DNA from: Holothuria scabra
Lineage: Eukaryota > Echinodermata > Holothuroidea > Aspidochirotida > Holothuriidae
Assembly: GCA_037179385.1 (NCBI GenBank)
Contig: CM074185.1
Location: 53,757,000 to 53,820,999, forward strand
Direction: 5' to 3'
DNA: 64,000 nt
In this document: positions 35,701 through 46,929 of the stretch, in pieces
How positions within the stretch are numbered: position 1 is the stretch's first letter
How the letters are laid out: each line of letters opens with the position of its first letter
Notes under the pieces: generated by a model
What the model was told of the DNA's origin: nothing
What the model saw: only the letters and a program-made list of their open reading frames with translations
Databases searched by the model: none
Program-made: the position numbers and the translations under genes

Positions 35701-38700
35701 CGTCTCAAACCACACATTTTAGATTCGGGGGTCTATTTTTCTGCTACGTACCAGTCCTAATCGCGAATTAATCTTTTAATAAGCTCTGATTTAGTTTTTT
35801 CCTGATTTAGTTGACTTGTGTCATTACGACCCTACTACTGTTCCTTTTTTGGTTCCTTTCAACTATTCGTATCTAGCAAATGAAGCGGGAGCACGGACTT
35901 ACATACATGGACACAGCATGTAACGTGTACGTCCTATCCGTAGATGGTCGCCACCGTCTAGGGCCAAAAAGGCGCACCAAGATGGTCGACGTGAAGCTAT
36001 AAATCGTCTGATTTGACGACGACTCTGTGATATTTCAAACAAAAGTAAACTTGAATGTGAAACAATATAAAATTCCTGCAATGCGTGAAGTGATTTTGAC
36101 CTTACCTTGCCATATTTCAAAAACAGGCCTACTTCAACTTTCGTGCAAAATATGGGAATATACTTGAGCAAGTCCAAATTTTCACAAAGCCATAGCAGAC
36201 GACCATCTTGGTGCGCTTTTTTTCACACGTACGGTAGCGACAATGAACTGTGCAGTATGCTCAGTCCATGTGTTGGAAGTCCGTGAGCGGTAGCTTTCTG
36301 ATTGAAATGCATGTCACGGTTGCCTACACATTTCACAAACAGTATTACATCTCTTTACGCTACCATGTATCAAGATAGTTGTTTCATGTATTGAAAAACT
36401 ACTTTGAAATGTGTTACCTTCAGCAACTACACTTTCCACTGGTTGGTTCAGTTCATGCGCCATATAGCCAACAATGGAAAAGATAGCGAACCCAGAGAAG
36501 AAACTGGTAAGACAATTGGCCAGAGGTATTATTGCTGAATCTCTAAAAAGGGAAAAACAAAAACAAAAACAAACAAAAAAAAAAAACAAAAAAAAAACGA
36601 AAAGAATACAACTTCGAAATTATGAAATCTAATCTTCACATCACACACAACTTTGCATAGGGATGACTGTTCTTAGTCGTACCGTTAAATTGCAGTTTCA
36701 CTTATTTAAAGCTTGGTAAATCTATTATTGTAGGCAGCCTTACTTTTTTATCACTTCAACAATATTTGTAGTCAATTTTAAAGGTGCCTCTCGGCCTTTT
36801 GGATAAGATCATGTGTAGTATTTGCTTTCATCAACCAGTGTAGAATGGAGCCATTGATGACAGACCAATGATGTAAATGGTCTGAGGGCCGTGAGGTTGG
36901 TAGAGTGATGTCCCTTCAGTGGGCGTAAATCTTCTTTGGGAAGTAATTTTTGTTTTTTTTTTCGCCGGACGGCCCTTTGGCAGAGGGTCGGCAGTCTGGA
37001 CTCAAGAAAAAAGTAAATATTTTAAAGATCGTTACCAAATTTTGTCAAAATTTGACTGTCAGAAATAATGGATGTGAGGGAACTAGGGTCAAAAAAATGT
37101 GAGAGGGCAAAACGTTATTTTGTTCGCACAGCCAACCAGACCCTAACCCCTAGCTCTAACCTCCAAGCTCTAAGGCATAGCCTATCTCTGGGTGAAAATT
37201 AAGTCACAGGAGAAGCATAGTATTAATTTTATTTAATTTTGAATGGGTTGAACTAGCTCATAACTGAGTTGACTTGGAGGACAACTGGAGGGCAACGACA
37301 AAATCTAATCGGGAAAATGCCCCCTCATCTATTTCGTAGTAATACCACTGCAAATTACAACAGGAGCAAAAATTTAGCAACTTTGATATCGACATTATGG
37401 GAAGATAAACACAATATAAAAACTATGTGTAAGAAAGGAAAAGAGCTCTTAAATTTCATTAATTGAGCATAGTACGATAAATTAAGGATTGGCGATTGGA
37501 ACACATTCGACAAGGGCGGCATTTTTTTTTTATTTTTTTTCATAACTTATAAGCGGGGGGGGGGGGGGGGGTTAACCTTATTTTGAAAAAGATTTGTGTG
37601 CTGGGCGATTTCTCATTTAGTGGGGATCACCGCTTATAACAAGGTGTGTAAACAGGTGTGTACAAACAAGGTGTGTAAACAGGTGTGTACAAACAAGGTG
37701 TGTAAACAGGTGTGTACAAACAAGGTATGTACACACAAGGTGGGTTAACAGGTGTGTACAAACAAGGTGTGTAAACAGGTGTGTACAAACAAGGTGTGTA
37801 CAAACAAGGTGTGTAAACAGGTGTTTAAAAACAAGGTGTGTAAACAGGTGTGTACAAACAAGGTGTGTAAACAGGTGTGTACAAACAAGATGTGTTAACA
37901 CGTGTGTACAAACAAGGTGTGTACAAACTCTTCACTCTAAAAACAGTTGGGCAAACATTGCACATGCTAGAAAGTTGAGGAAACAGTTTGCTAAAAGTTG
38001 GGCAAAACAACGAGATATTCGCTAATTGTTGAACATTTTTTGTGCTAAAAATGTAGCATGTGCTATGTTTCCCCGACATTGAGCAGTTTTTACCCAACTG
38101 TTCTTAGAGTGTTTCGTGGAAAAAATGAAGAAATAAACAGCAAACTTACTTGCAAGAATTGTTGTGAAATTTATTGTACGATGAAAACGTTACTACTCCT
38201 CCCCAACCTGCACCGAGAGAGTAGAAAATTTGTACTGCAGCATCCATCCATATCTATGGGTTAGAAGTAAGGTATAGCATGATTTGGGCTTTGGAAAAAT
38301 TCGTGAGTAGACAAAATGACAATACTTGCGTTTCAAGGGCAAAATAGTCAGTTCGGGAGGTAACCGCTGTCGGAGAAAATTCTTTTTCCCCAGATCGGGG
38401 GAAAACTTAAATGTCTCAACGGTATGAATACTTGCGAGCAGTTAGTATCTACCTCTTCACAGTCGTTGGTTTGTTGAACAAATGCGTATGGATTTCAATG
38501 TGACATCATAGTTAAGACCCAAACGGCAAAACTACAAGGGACCTTCAACAACGCAATTACAACTACAAATGCTGACACAATCTACTTGTACGCCTTCATT
38601 AGGAAAATGAACACAAAACTTGCACCTGTGTAAAGTCTGTATACTAAGCTTATGACAAAAAACGTAGAAAATTACTCGATATTTCAAAATCGGCGCGGTG

Positions 38701-41700
38701 AAAAAACAAAGATGAAAAAGCTTTTTTATTCCCCTTTCAACAGAGAATTTTAAAAAAAACCCAAATTTTTCTTTCCTAAAATCGATAAAGATTGGAAAGG
38801 TGTTTTGTACCTTATCTCCATTGAATTGGCGCAGTAGGATGTCGATGCAACATGGGAGTTATTTGAAAATGCCGCCACCCATGGTAAAATTTACCCTTAT
38901 CGGGTGAAAATTGATTTCCCCGAAAGCAGTAATCTCCCGAACTGAACACTCCAGCAAACGTATTTTGAAAACAACATATTACGCCTAATTTTCTCTTCCC
39001 AAAAGGAACAAACTCTCCGAGCCTAGGAGTCGATTGCCTTTAAGCTCACACTTTTCGTCCTATGTTCTTCCATGTATTTTCTCAATATTTCATAAATATT
39101 GCATATTTAAGAAAAACAAATACTTACATCAAGTAAAATTCCCAATAGAGAGGGGGTATAATTGTCACATAATAACGACTCTAGAGCTTTTCATGAAACC
39201 GGATAGTCGAATACGCTAATGCAAATTTGGGTGGCTGAATTTTTCCTTTAAGCAATTATTGGTGCAGCATCCAAAATGACATTTTTCATTTTCAATTATT
39301 TAATTCAACCGTCACTTATGACATGAAGTTCTGTTGATTTCCATTTGCGCTCAAATTCTAATAATTTGTACAAGCGAAGATTATCGATGGTAACGTTTGT
39401 GTTAATTCAACCCAGCTCTATCGGTTCTCCTCAGTTAAAAGCATTGTTTTAAGTTTAAAAGGGTCGTTTCGATTCGAAACTTCAAATTGCTTCCCCAGAG
39501 TTCCCTAAGAGACCTAACCTTGGTGGCCTCTGAACTTCTGTGTATGGAATCGTTTACACCTCAAATAAGAGTTAGAGAAGCGGCCCTTTAAGAAGTACGG
39601 TCAAAGCGATCCAGACAAATGTCTGGCCAGGTAAGTAAGTTGTAATTCAAAGGTGACTTACCCTTCCTTCTAGAAGCAGCTCCCACTTAGGATTGATGAA
39701 AAATGAAATACCTTCCCCGTGACCAGGCAGTGTCATCCCAAGGCAAAACAAAGCAAACAGAATAACATACGGACACGTAGCTGTGAAGTAGACGACCTGT
39801 TAATGAAAGCAGAGTAAAATGTGATATAGGTCTCGAATAATGATTCTTATGCCATGGGTCATGGGTGCTCAGCAAAACGAAATGATGCCAGTTAGACACA
39901 GCTGGTGCATATGTGGCCGACCTTATTGAACCAACTGGTTTCAAACTAAACTGTTATAAACCTCATCTAGCTTAGTAGGCTACTATCTGCCGTTATAAGT
40001 CTACGTACTGCTGGCAATAAATATTCTGCTCCGTTATGATAATCTTTTCTTGAAACTCAGAACTTTGGCCTTTTCATTTTGATTGCGACATATTGTTTCC
40101 TCTGATTTACACATTAAGCACACAAACGCGTAGTCACAATTTTGTCATTGGACGGGGCTTGGGGCGTGTGGCATGGATGAGGGGTAGGGAAAATCATTTT
40201 TAGGTCTCAACATGCGAAATGATTCTCAAACGTTAGAAACGAGTTTACAGTGACCTCTCGTTGCTCTCTTTTGCCATCGATTTTCAAGCTTGTTTCATGG
40301 GGGTTCAACCCCCAAACACCCCCTTGGCCAAGGGTCTGGTAGGACCAAATGAAGATGGTAGTGAAACAATTTTCGCAAAATAGGAAAGGTTTCCCGACGA
40401 TTGGATCTGAATCAGAAAGAAAGACGACGAATAATTAAAATGGTCATGGCGAAGGAAAATCGTCGAATCGCTTTTGTCCTGTAATGCGTAAAGATTTAAA
40501 CTGCGGTTTGCATTAATTTTGAAAACTTTGGGCCATTAAGAAATTTTAATTTCTTAACCGTCCATCCTGTGAGCAAAATAAAGCATACCGTCCATTTATC
40601 GTAGCGCCTGGGGGTTGTCGTGATTATACATAATAAAATTTCAAAATTTCCACAACGGGGAACAAACTTTCCCGATGGGGCAGGACTTCCCTCTGAAATT
40701 TGTGGTGCATGCTTTAGTTTTAATATACCTGTCTGGTCAAACCAGGGAGCTGCTAGAGACTCTCTGGTGAAACCTTAAAAAACTGCTTTCCAACAAATGA
40801 AATGGTTTTTACACTTAAGTTTAACACCAATATCAAAATGTGTGGGACCCATCAATCTTCCGCTCTTGGAGGATGTTGGTTGCAAAGATATTAAAAGAGA
40901 ACACTTACATTCAAGACAAGGATGAAGCTAGAGAGGCTTAAAGGCAGTCATTCGTCACCCCAAACTACAGTTTCAGTATACATATATCAAAACTCTCAAT
41001 TGGTACAGCTCCTTGATTGGCATCACATTCAAACAATGCATCATACCTGAATTACACAGCATGGGCACTGAGAGTGTCTTGATTACACATTATGGACTTG
41101 TATGGCCACTGGGACAAGCCATGAAGCAATAAACTAGGATTGTGTCTGGATAAAGATGAGTTCTAGATAACTGTGGGAGGGGCTAGAAGTAAGTAGGTTG
41201 GGAGAATTGGAACTGTTTGGGATGATGAAAATATGCCTTTAAAATCACCACGTTGTCCAACTGTCCGACAACACAGAAAGGAACTCTTACAGAGATATAT
41301 AACCCCGAATTGCCACGATAGTACGTGACACATCCATCATACACTAACTTGTATGACTCTCCACTATTTATTTAACTAGGTTGTTCCCAACAAAACTCAA
41401 GTGCAGGGTCTGTAAATTTGACGTGATGGAATTTAATCTTCTCACTATGGATCGATGTACTATAGATTACATTCAATATGAATCTACTTAATACAGTCAA
41501 ATACAATCCGATCAGTCAAATAATAGTTTAAATGAATCGGTCATAACTGGAGTATGTCCGACGTCAATCTTTCAAATTCTTTGCTTAAAATACTATCATG
41601 GATGATTGTGCATTGAAATACCTCTTGATTCCCTCAATTCACTTGATATGAGGGTCTGGCATTGAGTTGTAGTCCATATAATTAAGACGTTTTAAGCCTG

Positions 41701-44700
41701 AAGGACTTCTCTAATGGCTCGTTTCACTAGCTGCTTGGATTCATCTAATACTGCTATACATTACTTTTTTGAAAATTATTCTTTACCTTGCGTATGAAAA
41801 GTCCTCTTTCATGGTTACGCATTATAGTCCTATTTCATGGTTACGTATCATTAGTCAAAACTTGCAACTGAATCGCCTGTACATAAGCGATGACTGGTAA
41901 ATACTTTAAGTAACAAATCGAGCCCCATTATTCAAATCTGATGCTTCCCTGCTAGTTTGCCAAAAGCTGGACTGGGCTCAATCATGATGTTATGCAAAAG
42001 CTAAAGTAACTCCTTTTGAATACGCTTTCGAAAGGACCTTACGCATCGCCGTCACAACAGACGGCATTTTAGGGGAATAAAAAAGTGGCACGCGGCTGCA
42101 CCACTGATCTTTGTGTCGGACGAAATACATCGATAGGCACATGCTGCTAGAGTTGAACAGTTGAATAGGACATTTTAGCCAATATTATCAGAGAAAAGCG
42201 CTTTTTACCGAGTGAAGCTTATCTCTATAACTAAATCAGTTAATCCCTTTTACAAACAAACTTGACCAAACAGTCTTTTAAAAGGGCTCAAACCCCTTTA
42301 ACTTGATTGATCTCAAGACACCTGAACAGGAAGTTCTCTGATTCATTCTGGATTAAGAGTGGTCAACTAGAGAGAGGTAAAAGTTGCTATTGGTTTCTAA
42401 CGTCATGTAGGACGCAGTAGAATATACACAATGCTTTCCAAATTCCAAAACATGTGTACAGAATCAGTATTCAGTATTGTTTGACCAATTAGCTGTGTGC
42501 ATTTTTGGTTATGGTGAGTTATATATTCAAAAGGGCGAAACGTTTGCAACGTGGCATCATATCCATAAGGTTTTTAAATATGCTACCAACTTCGTTTGTT
42601 CTTGAATTAGTTTTTCTCACATGTGACAACGTACCTTACCTGATGTCTTTATTCCTTTGAATAATGACAAAAATATAATGAAATAGGTAGCGAAAAGGCA
42701 TATTGCAAGTTCCCACACGATTCCTCCTGTTTCACTAATTGAATCAGCTTCTCTTCTGACGTTTCGTCTGAAAATGAGTTAAAGTAGAATAAAAGCTTTC
42801 TTTAATGAACGTCTTCGAATTTAGAGGCTAGTGGAATAATATGTCAAAAACACAACAATACATTTACTGTCTAAATTACCCTTTGCAAGATTCAAAGGGT
42901 AATAGGCTATGGTAAGTAAGAGTAGAGTGCCATTTAAAGTACAAAAATACTAGAAACAAACTTAGAGGAGCTAAATACAACGATTTCGTCTTACTGTATC
43001 ACTTTCAAGGTTTTTTACATGGTATTTACGGTCTCAAATCTTGATCGAATATCCATGGCTACCAAAGAAGTTACTCCTGTTAAATTTCAGAATTGAGAAA
43101 GGAAAATAGTGCAATGTTGTAATTAATTAGTCTTCTGTACTAAACTTAATGTAGGGGTGACTATCATTTTTAAATACATTTTTTCTTAGATACTACATAT
43201 TTACTGTGTAGCTTTGTTGCTAAGGGGATCTCCACAAACCAACGGTAATGAAAATTCTGAATAGAAAAGGTTTTCTTTGTGGAGTATTTGTTGGTTTCGC
43301 CTTCCGGCTCTTGGCCCAAGAAGGGGAGGGTCTTTGGGAGAAGGACGAATAAAAAAGTCTTACGTCCAATATTCCTCACTTGAGCTGACCCTGTCTTTCG
43401 CAAGAGGATCGTAGTAGTTTGTAAGATTGTAAACACCTTGTGACGATTCTGTGACGTTGTAATATTCCAATTCGGATTGCGTCAGTTCACTGGGATGATA
43501 ACAGCTCCCGTTATTGATGATAATACTGGAATGATTCAGACACTCTGTAACAAGTGTTCCGCAGTATACTGTATTCCAATCGTTGTTGCAATCAGACCAA
43601 GGCAAATGCGAGGTGAACGAAACGGCCAGATAAAAAAGGCAATAAGTAATAACCACCGCATAGGTTATTGACGTCAGCCAATTAGCAATAATAGCACCCA
43701 CTGCAACACCTGTAAGGATTACAACCGTACAGGGTATACAGAACATTGCATCTTCAAAACTCAGATCTAACACAACAAATGCCAAAGAAGACATACGTTA
43801 AACATAAAGTGTGATCATTTCTTATCAGAAATCAGAAGGTGATATAAACGTGGTGCAAATCAGAGAGCATCAACTTTGATGTGTGGTATTGCATCTTCCC
43901 TTTTCAACCAAAATTAAAGGCTCGTCGTCCAAGGTATCTAACTAGGCATATTGATTGATATCATCATGAAGGTAGTCTTTTGGACAACTTTTGCTCAATG
44001 TTAACATTGAGCACAAAAATGACGGGGAAACGTGAAAATGCTAAGAAAAAAGGGGATCATTCTTTAATGAAAACAAAATTTTCCAACTTTCCAGAACATG
44101 AACTAAGTCCTTTTTGGTCTTCCCAACAGTACAGCGCAACCTGTTCGACGCGCCATAAACATTACGTTCGGCGTTCTTTTGGCAAACCGTTTCTTCTGGC
44201 TGGCATCTGGTTGCTGAATCATTACGAAAGCTTGGTCTTATTTTAAGGCAGACAGGCACATCCTTTGAATACCCCTTGTCTAGTCCAATTAAGGTTCAGC
44301 AGTTCACTTAAATATACCGACATAATGTGATTTTTCTCCTTGAGAAAGCAACATAGACACCCCTGTAGATCAAAGGCGGTGTAGGGTGTAACTGGTATCT
44401 GAGTTTGTATTAGATCTGTGCCCTCAAATGAGCTGTGCTTTCAATGTGTCCACACTGCATGAAAAGCAATTAAAACATAATTGACTGACCTGTTAGCCAA
44501 CCTCAAATGCCACGCAACTTTTTGTGTGTTTTAGTTGTTACTGTCAATCAATTAATCAGATGTGAAGCCTGAATATATCAAGTGTGCATGCTGTGAGCTT
44601 CATTTCCTCCCTGAGGCGATAAAAGGTAATCGTGCAGAGCAGGAGGATGTAACAAAAATTAAGTGAGAAAGTTTCATCATGTGATGTCTAGATATCGGTA

Positions 44701-46859
44701 CTGTTTGTGTCCAGTAGTCAGAATTGATATCAATCAAAATTGAAACACCTTTTTCACACACCTATTAAAATGTTGACTGTATATAGCTAACACGAATTTG
44801 AATTTAACATATTGGCCTACATCTACTGCCGACGACAGTTATACTGTCTTTGGTAGGCTTGATCCTCGCAAAGTAGTGGTTACATCACAAGGTGTCACTG
44901 CTGACAGTCTGACTACAAACATAACACTTATAGGCGCGTCCTGCGTTGTGCTGCAGTTACGGCTATTTCAGAATTCCTGGCTACCGGTCTGGTGGGGTGG
45001 AAGGAAGAGGCACGGTCACGGCCACACGGATGACTTGTGGAGAGATACCATTTTGACAAGTGCCGGTTCATTGACTTCTGTAGGTAAAATCACTTTTATC
45101 CCGCCTCTACACTTTGACACCAAAGTTTCGTCACTGATTAATATCAAAATGAAAAACTATTACACAATCGAGAGAGAAATTTGAAAATTTTGTAAAACCG
45201 GTATATTCCAAACGCTGCGTAATATTGCAATGGAGGAGCAATTTCCTGCTGTTCTTCTATTAGTTGCAAACCATTTCAATGAAATTTCATTTTAGTTATT
45301 GGTGGCCTCAAATGCTTCAAACACTTGTATCTATCTGAGTATAATGTAGCATCCACACACTATCGAAAATAATGATAGGCATTGGGCGTATAAGGATTTT
45401 ATTAGACTTTGCGAATAATGATTTGTAGTCTTTCGATTTAAATTTAATTAAAAAAAAAAAATACAGCGTTGCGGAAAGTAGTAGATAATCTATTACTGTA
45501 TGTTATAGTCATCAAACGTTGCTTTATCACTAGCTTCTAGTGCAGAGATTGATTCAGTCAGTGGATGTTATGTGCCAAAAAGTTCGTTTGCATAACGCCA
45601 CCTGCATTTTTGCAAAAGCCTTCGTTGGTGCAGAACGGAGTGTCTGTCTATGAATAATTTTCTAAAAGTATGTATTTTAAAGAAAAACATGGTAATTACC
45701 TCTAAAACCGGGAAGAAGATTCCATGCTCGAATAGGTCCAAGACTGGAATACTGACCGATGCACTCTTCCATAAAATATAGGGGAATCCCAACCATAAAC
45801 AGCATGATACAGTATGGGATAAGAAACGCTCCTATATAAAGGAACAAGGCATACCATTTTATCGATCCATGCAGACAAATAAATATCAAGTGTTTATCGA
45901 TATGCTCAGTGATAGACTGAATATGATCTTTCAACATTTCAATAGATATGTATACAATAAGTATATGAAAACACGATTATATTAAAAAAAACGTTCAAGT
46001 TCTCGTAAAACCAGTTTATGATGGTAGTTTATGACATTTCGTTCTGGATGAATTTTACATAAAAGTGATGCAATCATGAGTTACTTACCTCCTCCATTTT
46101 CGTACGTCAAATAGGGGAATCGCCAGACATTTCCAAGCCCTACAGCATACCCTATCATCGACAAAAGAAAGTCCAACTTAGATGTCCAGTTTCCTCTCTG
46201 TTTGTTCTCATCTCCTATGTAAAGTTCATCCTCCTAAAAAAACAAATCACAAATATCACGTCTTTTAAATTTTGAAAGCAGAGAAATTACCTTATGGTAT
46301 TTCAGGCCCATTTCTGTCGACTCCCTGTAAAATTGGAATTTGGGAGACAATTGACGGCCTTTAAAGTGACCATGATCTTCAGCATTTTTGCTTCCACTGA
46401 ACAGTGGTTAAGCATGGAAGCAGTACTTGCATGATTGGATTTTGTTCACACGTAAAGGGGTGAACCAAGACCCCGGTGTTTTGAATCAAACAGTGTAGTT
46501 GCTAATTCTACAGATCTTCACTGTATTGGGCTCTTATTCTCCTCTGTATTTAAGTTGCATCTTCGGCTGCGGTTAGCTAAGTTAATAGCTGTACTCGCTC
46601 TTCCCACTAGAAGTGACTCTGTTATCGTTGAGGAAGGTCCAGGTTAACCTAAAATCGCGATTTGAAGTTTAAAGCATAGCCTACTTTACAAGCCAACCAT
46701 GTGTGTCTTAGCGTATTTTGCTCTCCTGTAGGCATATATGGAAATATCTTACCTTTTAAAGGGTGTATGACAACAACTAAAGACAACAACACTGAAAAAT
46801 TTAAACCCTTCATTATTGTCATTCATTAATGTTCAATGTCTTACCTCTAGTTGCACCAT
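29575..46859 (-). CDS. SLC6-family Na+/Cl- dependent transporter, glycine/amino-acid type, 13 exons
   Basis: Exons from the 5' end: 46859-46845, 46233-46089, 45831-45700, 43709-43364, 42767-42635, 39796-39662, 38253-38150, 36542-36418, 35231-35119, 33758-33630, 32964-32749, 31619-31455, 29796-29575. They total 1980 bp, 659 aa, all GT-AG and in phase. The protein is a plasma-membrane 12-TM symporter moving a small amino acid with Na+ and Cl-. TM1 reads [14 protein letters not shown] (residues 34-47) with Gly37 where monoamine transporters have Asp. Other hallmarks are the TM3 Tyr114, the EL2 Cys138/Cys147 disulfide pair spaced as in the family, SLGAGWGG in unwound TM6 (314-321) and GLDSS in TM8 (Na2 site). 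Gate residues Arg43 and Asp429 are present. EL2 has four N-glycosylation sequons. It is most like glycine transporters of invertebrate deuterostomes, but the substrate is inferred. Length and every core motif look functional. Confidence 0.95.
29797..31454 (-). other. SLC6 intron 12
   Basis: GT-AG. Contains ACCAAGATGGCGG / AAAATGGCCGC motifs (30490s), also seen in the transposon at 19277. No other gene recognised. Confidence 0.6.
31455..31619 (-). other. SLC6 exon 12 (TM11-TM12)
   Basis: 55 codons, phase 0 in and out. [15 protein letters not shown] begins TM11; [15 protein letters not shown] is TM12. The acceptor GGAAAG|GTC follows a pyrimidine tract about 25 bp upstream. Confidence 0.85.
31940..32530 (+). 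mobile_element. Possible solo LTR in SLC6 intron 11
   Basis: A non-repetitive 590-bp block begins TGTTACGAGACGAC and contains a TATATAAAAGG box (about 32227), as expected for an LTR U3/R border. A polyadenylation-like AATAATAATTAA follows near 32510. I could not define the 3' terminus or a target duplication and there is no gag-pol frame, so this is tentative. Confidence 0.3.
32749..32964 (-). other. SLC6 exon 11 (TM9 end - TM10)
   Basis: 72 codons, phase 0. Encodes [20 protein letters not shown] and [14 protein letters not shown], then [17 protein letters not shown]. In many relatives this region is split into two exons. Confidence 0.9.
33060..33262 (-). repeat. tRNA-derived SINE in SLC6 intron 10
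   Basis: The minus strand head contains a near-perfect A box (TGGCCAAGTGGTAAGAGCG, 33227-33245) and a decayed B box (GCTTGACTCC near 33193) at the usual spacing. A body ending near GGCTTGTTTTCC-complement follows. A similar 25-bp body piece lies near 555. Confidence 0.55.
33630..33758 (-). other. SLC6 exon 10 (TM8 end - TM9)
   Basis: 43 codons. Starts [16 protein letters not shown], containing the cytoplasmic gate Asp429, and ends in TM9 ([18 protein letters not shown]). Confidence 0.9.
33759..35118 (-). other. SLC6 intron 9
   Basis: GT-AG, AT-rich, no recognised element or exon. Confidence 0.55.
35119..35231 (-). other. SLC6 exon 9 (EL4 - TM8)
   Basis: Encodes [20 protein letters not shown] and [22 protein letters not shown] is the Na2-site segment of TM8. 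The donor is GTGAGT. Confidence 0.9.
35892..36285 (-). mobile_element. hAT-like MITE, copy 2, with 8-bp target duplication
   Basis: Perfect 9-bp TIR (CACGGACTT / AAGTCCGTG) within longer imperfect inverted ends that include CACCAAGATGGTCG on both sides. The flanks AGCGGGAG (35884-35891) and AGCGGTAG (36286-36293) are a 7/8 match 8-bp duplication, which suggests the hAT superfamily. No coding capacity. It lies in SLC6 intron 8. Confidence 0.8.
36418..36542 (-). other. SLC6 exon 8 (TM7)
   Basis: Encodes [20 protein letters not shown] and [26 protein letters not shown] is the typical TM7 motif. Phase 2 in, phase 1 out. Confidence 0.9.
37555..37571 (+). repeat. Poly-G tract
   Basis: About 17-18 consecutive G in SLC6 intron 7, preceded by a T-rich run. 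Confidence 0.8.
37639..37928 (+). repeat. 27-bp minisatellite in SLC6 intron 7
   Basis: Tandem units of AAGGTGTGTAAAC plus AGGTGTGTACAAAC (13 + 14 bp), about ten copies, with three shorter 15-bp units where the middle is deleted. Copies are nearly identical, so the array is recent or homogenised. Confidence 0.85.
37933..38111 (+). mobile_element. Short foldback MITE beside SLC6 exon 7
   Basis: Ends CACTCTAAAAACAGTTGGGC and its near-complement (ACCCAACTGTTCTTAGAGTG). The 179-bp unit is largely palindromic, centre at about 38022. It shares the CACTCTAAAA end with 21871-22229. It abuts the minisatellite and lies 38 bp from the donor of exon 7. Confidence 0.7.
38150..38253 (-). other. SLC6 exon 7 (TM6)
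   Basis: Encodes [19 protein letters not shown] and [14 protein letters not shown]. The unwound centre of TM6 lines the substrate site. Donor AA|GTAAGT. Confidence 0.9.
38254..39661 (-). other. SLC6 intron 6
   Basis: GT-AG, 1408 bp. No recognised repeat or exon. Confidence 0.55.
39662..39796 (-). other. SLC6 exon 6 (TM5)
   Basis: 45 codons: [20 protein letters not shown], then [20 protein letters not shown]. Phase 0; donor AGG|GTAAGT. Confidence 0.9.
39797..42634 (-). other. SLC6 intron 5
   Basis: 2838 bp, GT-AG (donor GTACGT). No repeat with clear ends and no extra exon seen. Confidence 0.55.
42635..42767 (-). other. SLC6 exon 5 (TM4), tandem donors
   Basis: Encodes [22 protein letters not shown]4, and ends FKGIKTSGK. 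The donor that keeps frame is GTACGT at 42634. A stronger-looking GTAAGG lies 5 bp upstream (42639) but would shift the frame. Confidence 0.88.
43364..43709 (-). other. SLC6 exon 4 (TM3 and large extracellular loop 2)
   Basis: 346 bp. TM3 ([22 protein letters not shown]), [15 protein letters not shown] with the conserved disulfide, then about 65 residues of glycosylated loop with NHS, NGS, NVT and NLT sequons, ending SSEEYW. Confidence 0.9.
43710..45699 (-). other. SLC6 intron 3
   Basis: 1990 bp, GT-AG. No recognised element. Short open frames inside (for example 44798-45184, +) lack family features. Confidence 0.5.
45700..45831 (-). other. SLC6 exon 3 (TM2)
   Basis: Encodes [20 protein letters not shown] and [20 protein letters not shown]. 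Phase 1 in and out. Confidence 0.92.
46089..46233 (-). other. SLC6 exon 2 (TM1)
   Basis: 48 codons plus one base: acidic N-terminus, [13 protein letters not shown], then the TM1 signature [15 protein letters not shown]. Donor AG|GTAAGT. Confidence 0.92.
46845..46859 (-). other. SLC6 exon 1 (start codon, MVQLE)
   Basis: ATG in good context (CAAAATGG), five codons, then donor GAG|GTAAGA in phase with exon 2. An alternative first exon, ATG at 46311-46309 reading MGLKYHK with donor GTAATT at 46290, is also in phase but would leave a 57-bp intron. Transcript data are needed to choose. Confidence 0.5.
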
Positions 46860-46896
46860 TTTGTGCCAAGGTCAGCGTTCAAGCAGTATCGCTCTA

Positions 46897-46916
46897 TATT
46901 TATACTACTTTATATA
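46897..46916 (-). promoter_or_regulatory. TATA-like boxes upstream of the SLC6 start
   Basis: On the minus strand TATAAATA (46904-46897) and TATATAAA (46916-46909) lie 38-57 bp above the ATG, so the 5' UTR would be very short. In AT-rich DNA such sites arise by chance. Confidence 0.25.
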
Positions 46917-46929
46917 TAATATCCACTTG

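Noticed and set aside
37617..37901. 94-codon minus-strand frame with LVCTHLFTH repeats
   Set aside because: Translation of the 27-bp minisatellite (27 is a multiple of three), located in an intron.
37639..37928. CRISPR-like array
   Set aside because: Repeats are contiguous without unique spacers and the genome is eukaryotic.
42639..42640. GTAAGG as the SLC6 exon 5 donor
   Set aside because: It breaks the reading frame into exon 6; the GTACGT donor at 42634 restores the conserved [15 protein letters not shown] sequence.
44798..45184. 128-codon plus-strand frame within SLC6 intron 3
   Set aside because: Antisense to the transporter gene, no family similarity and no conserved start context.
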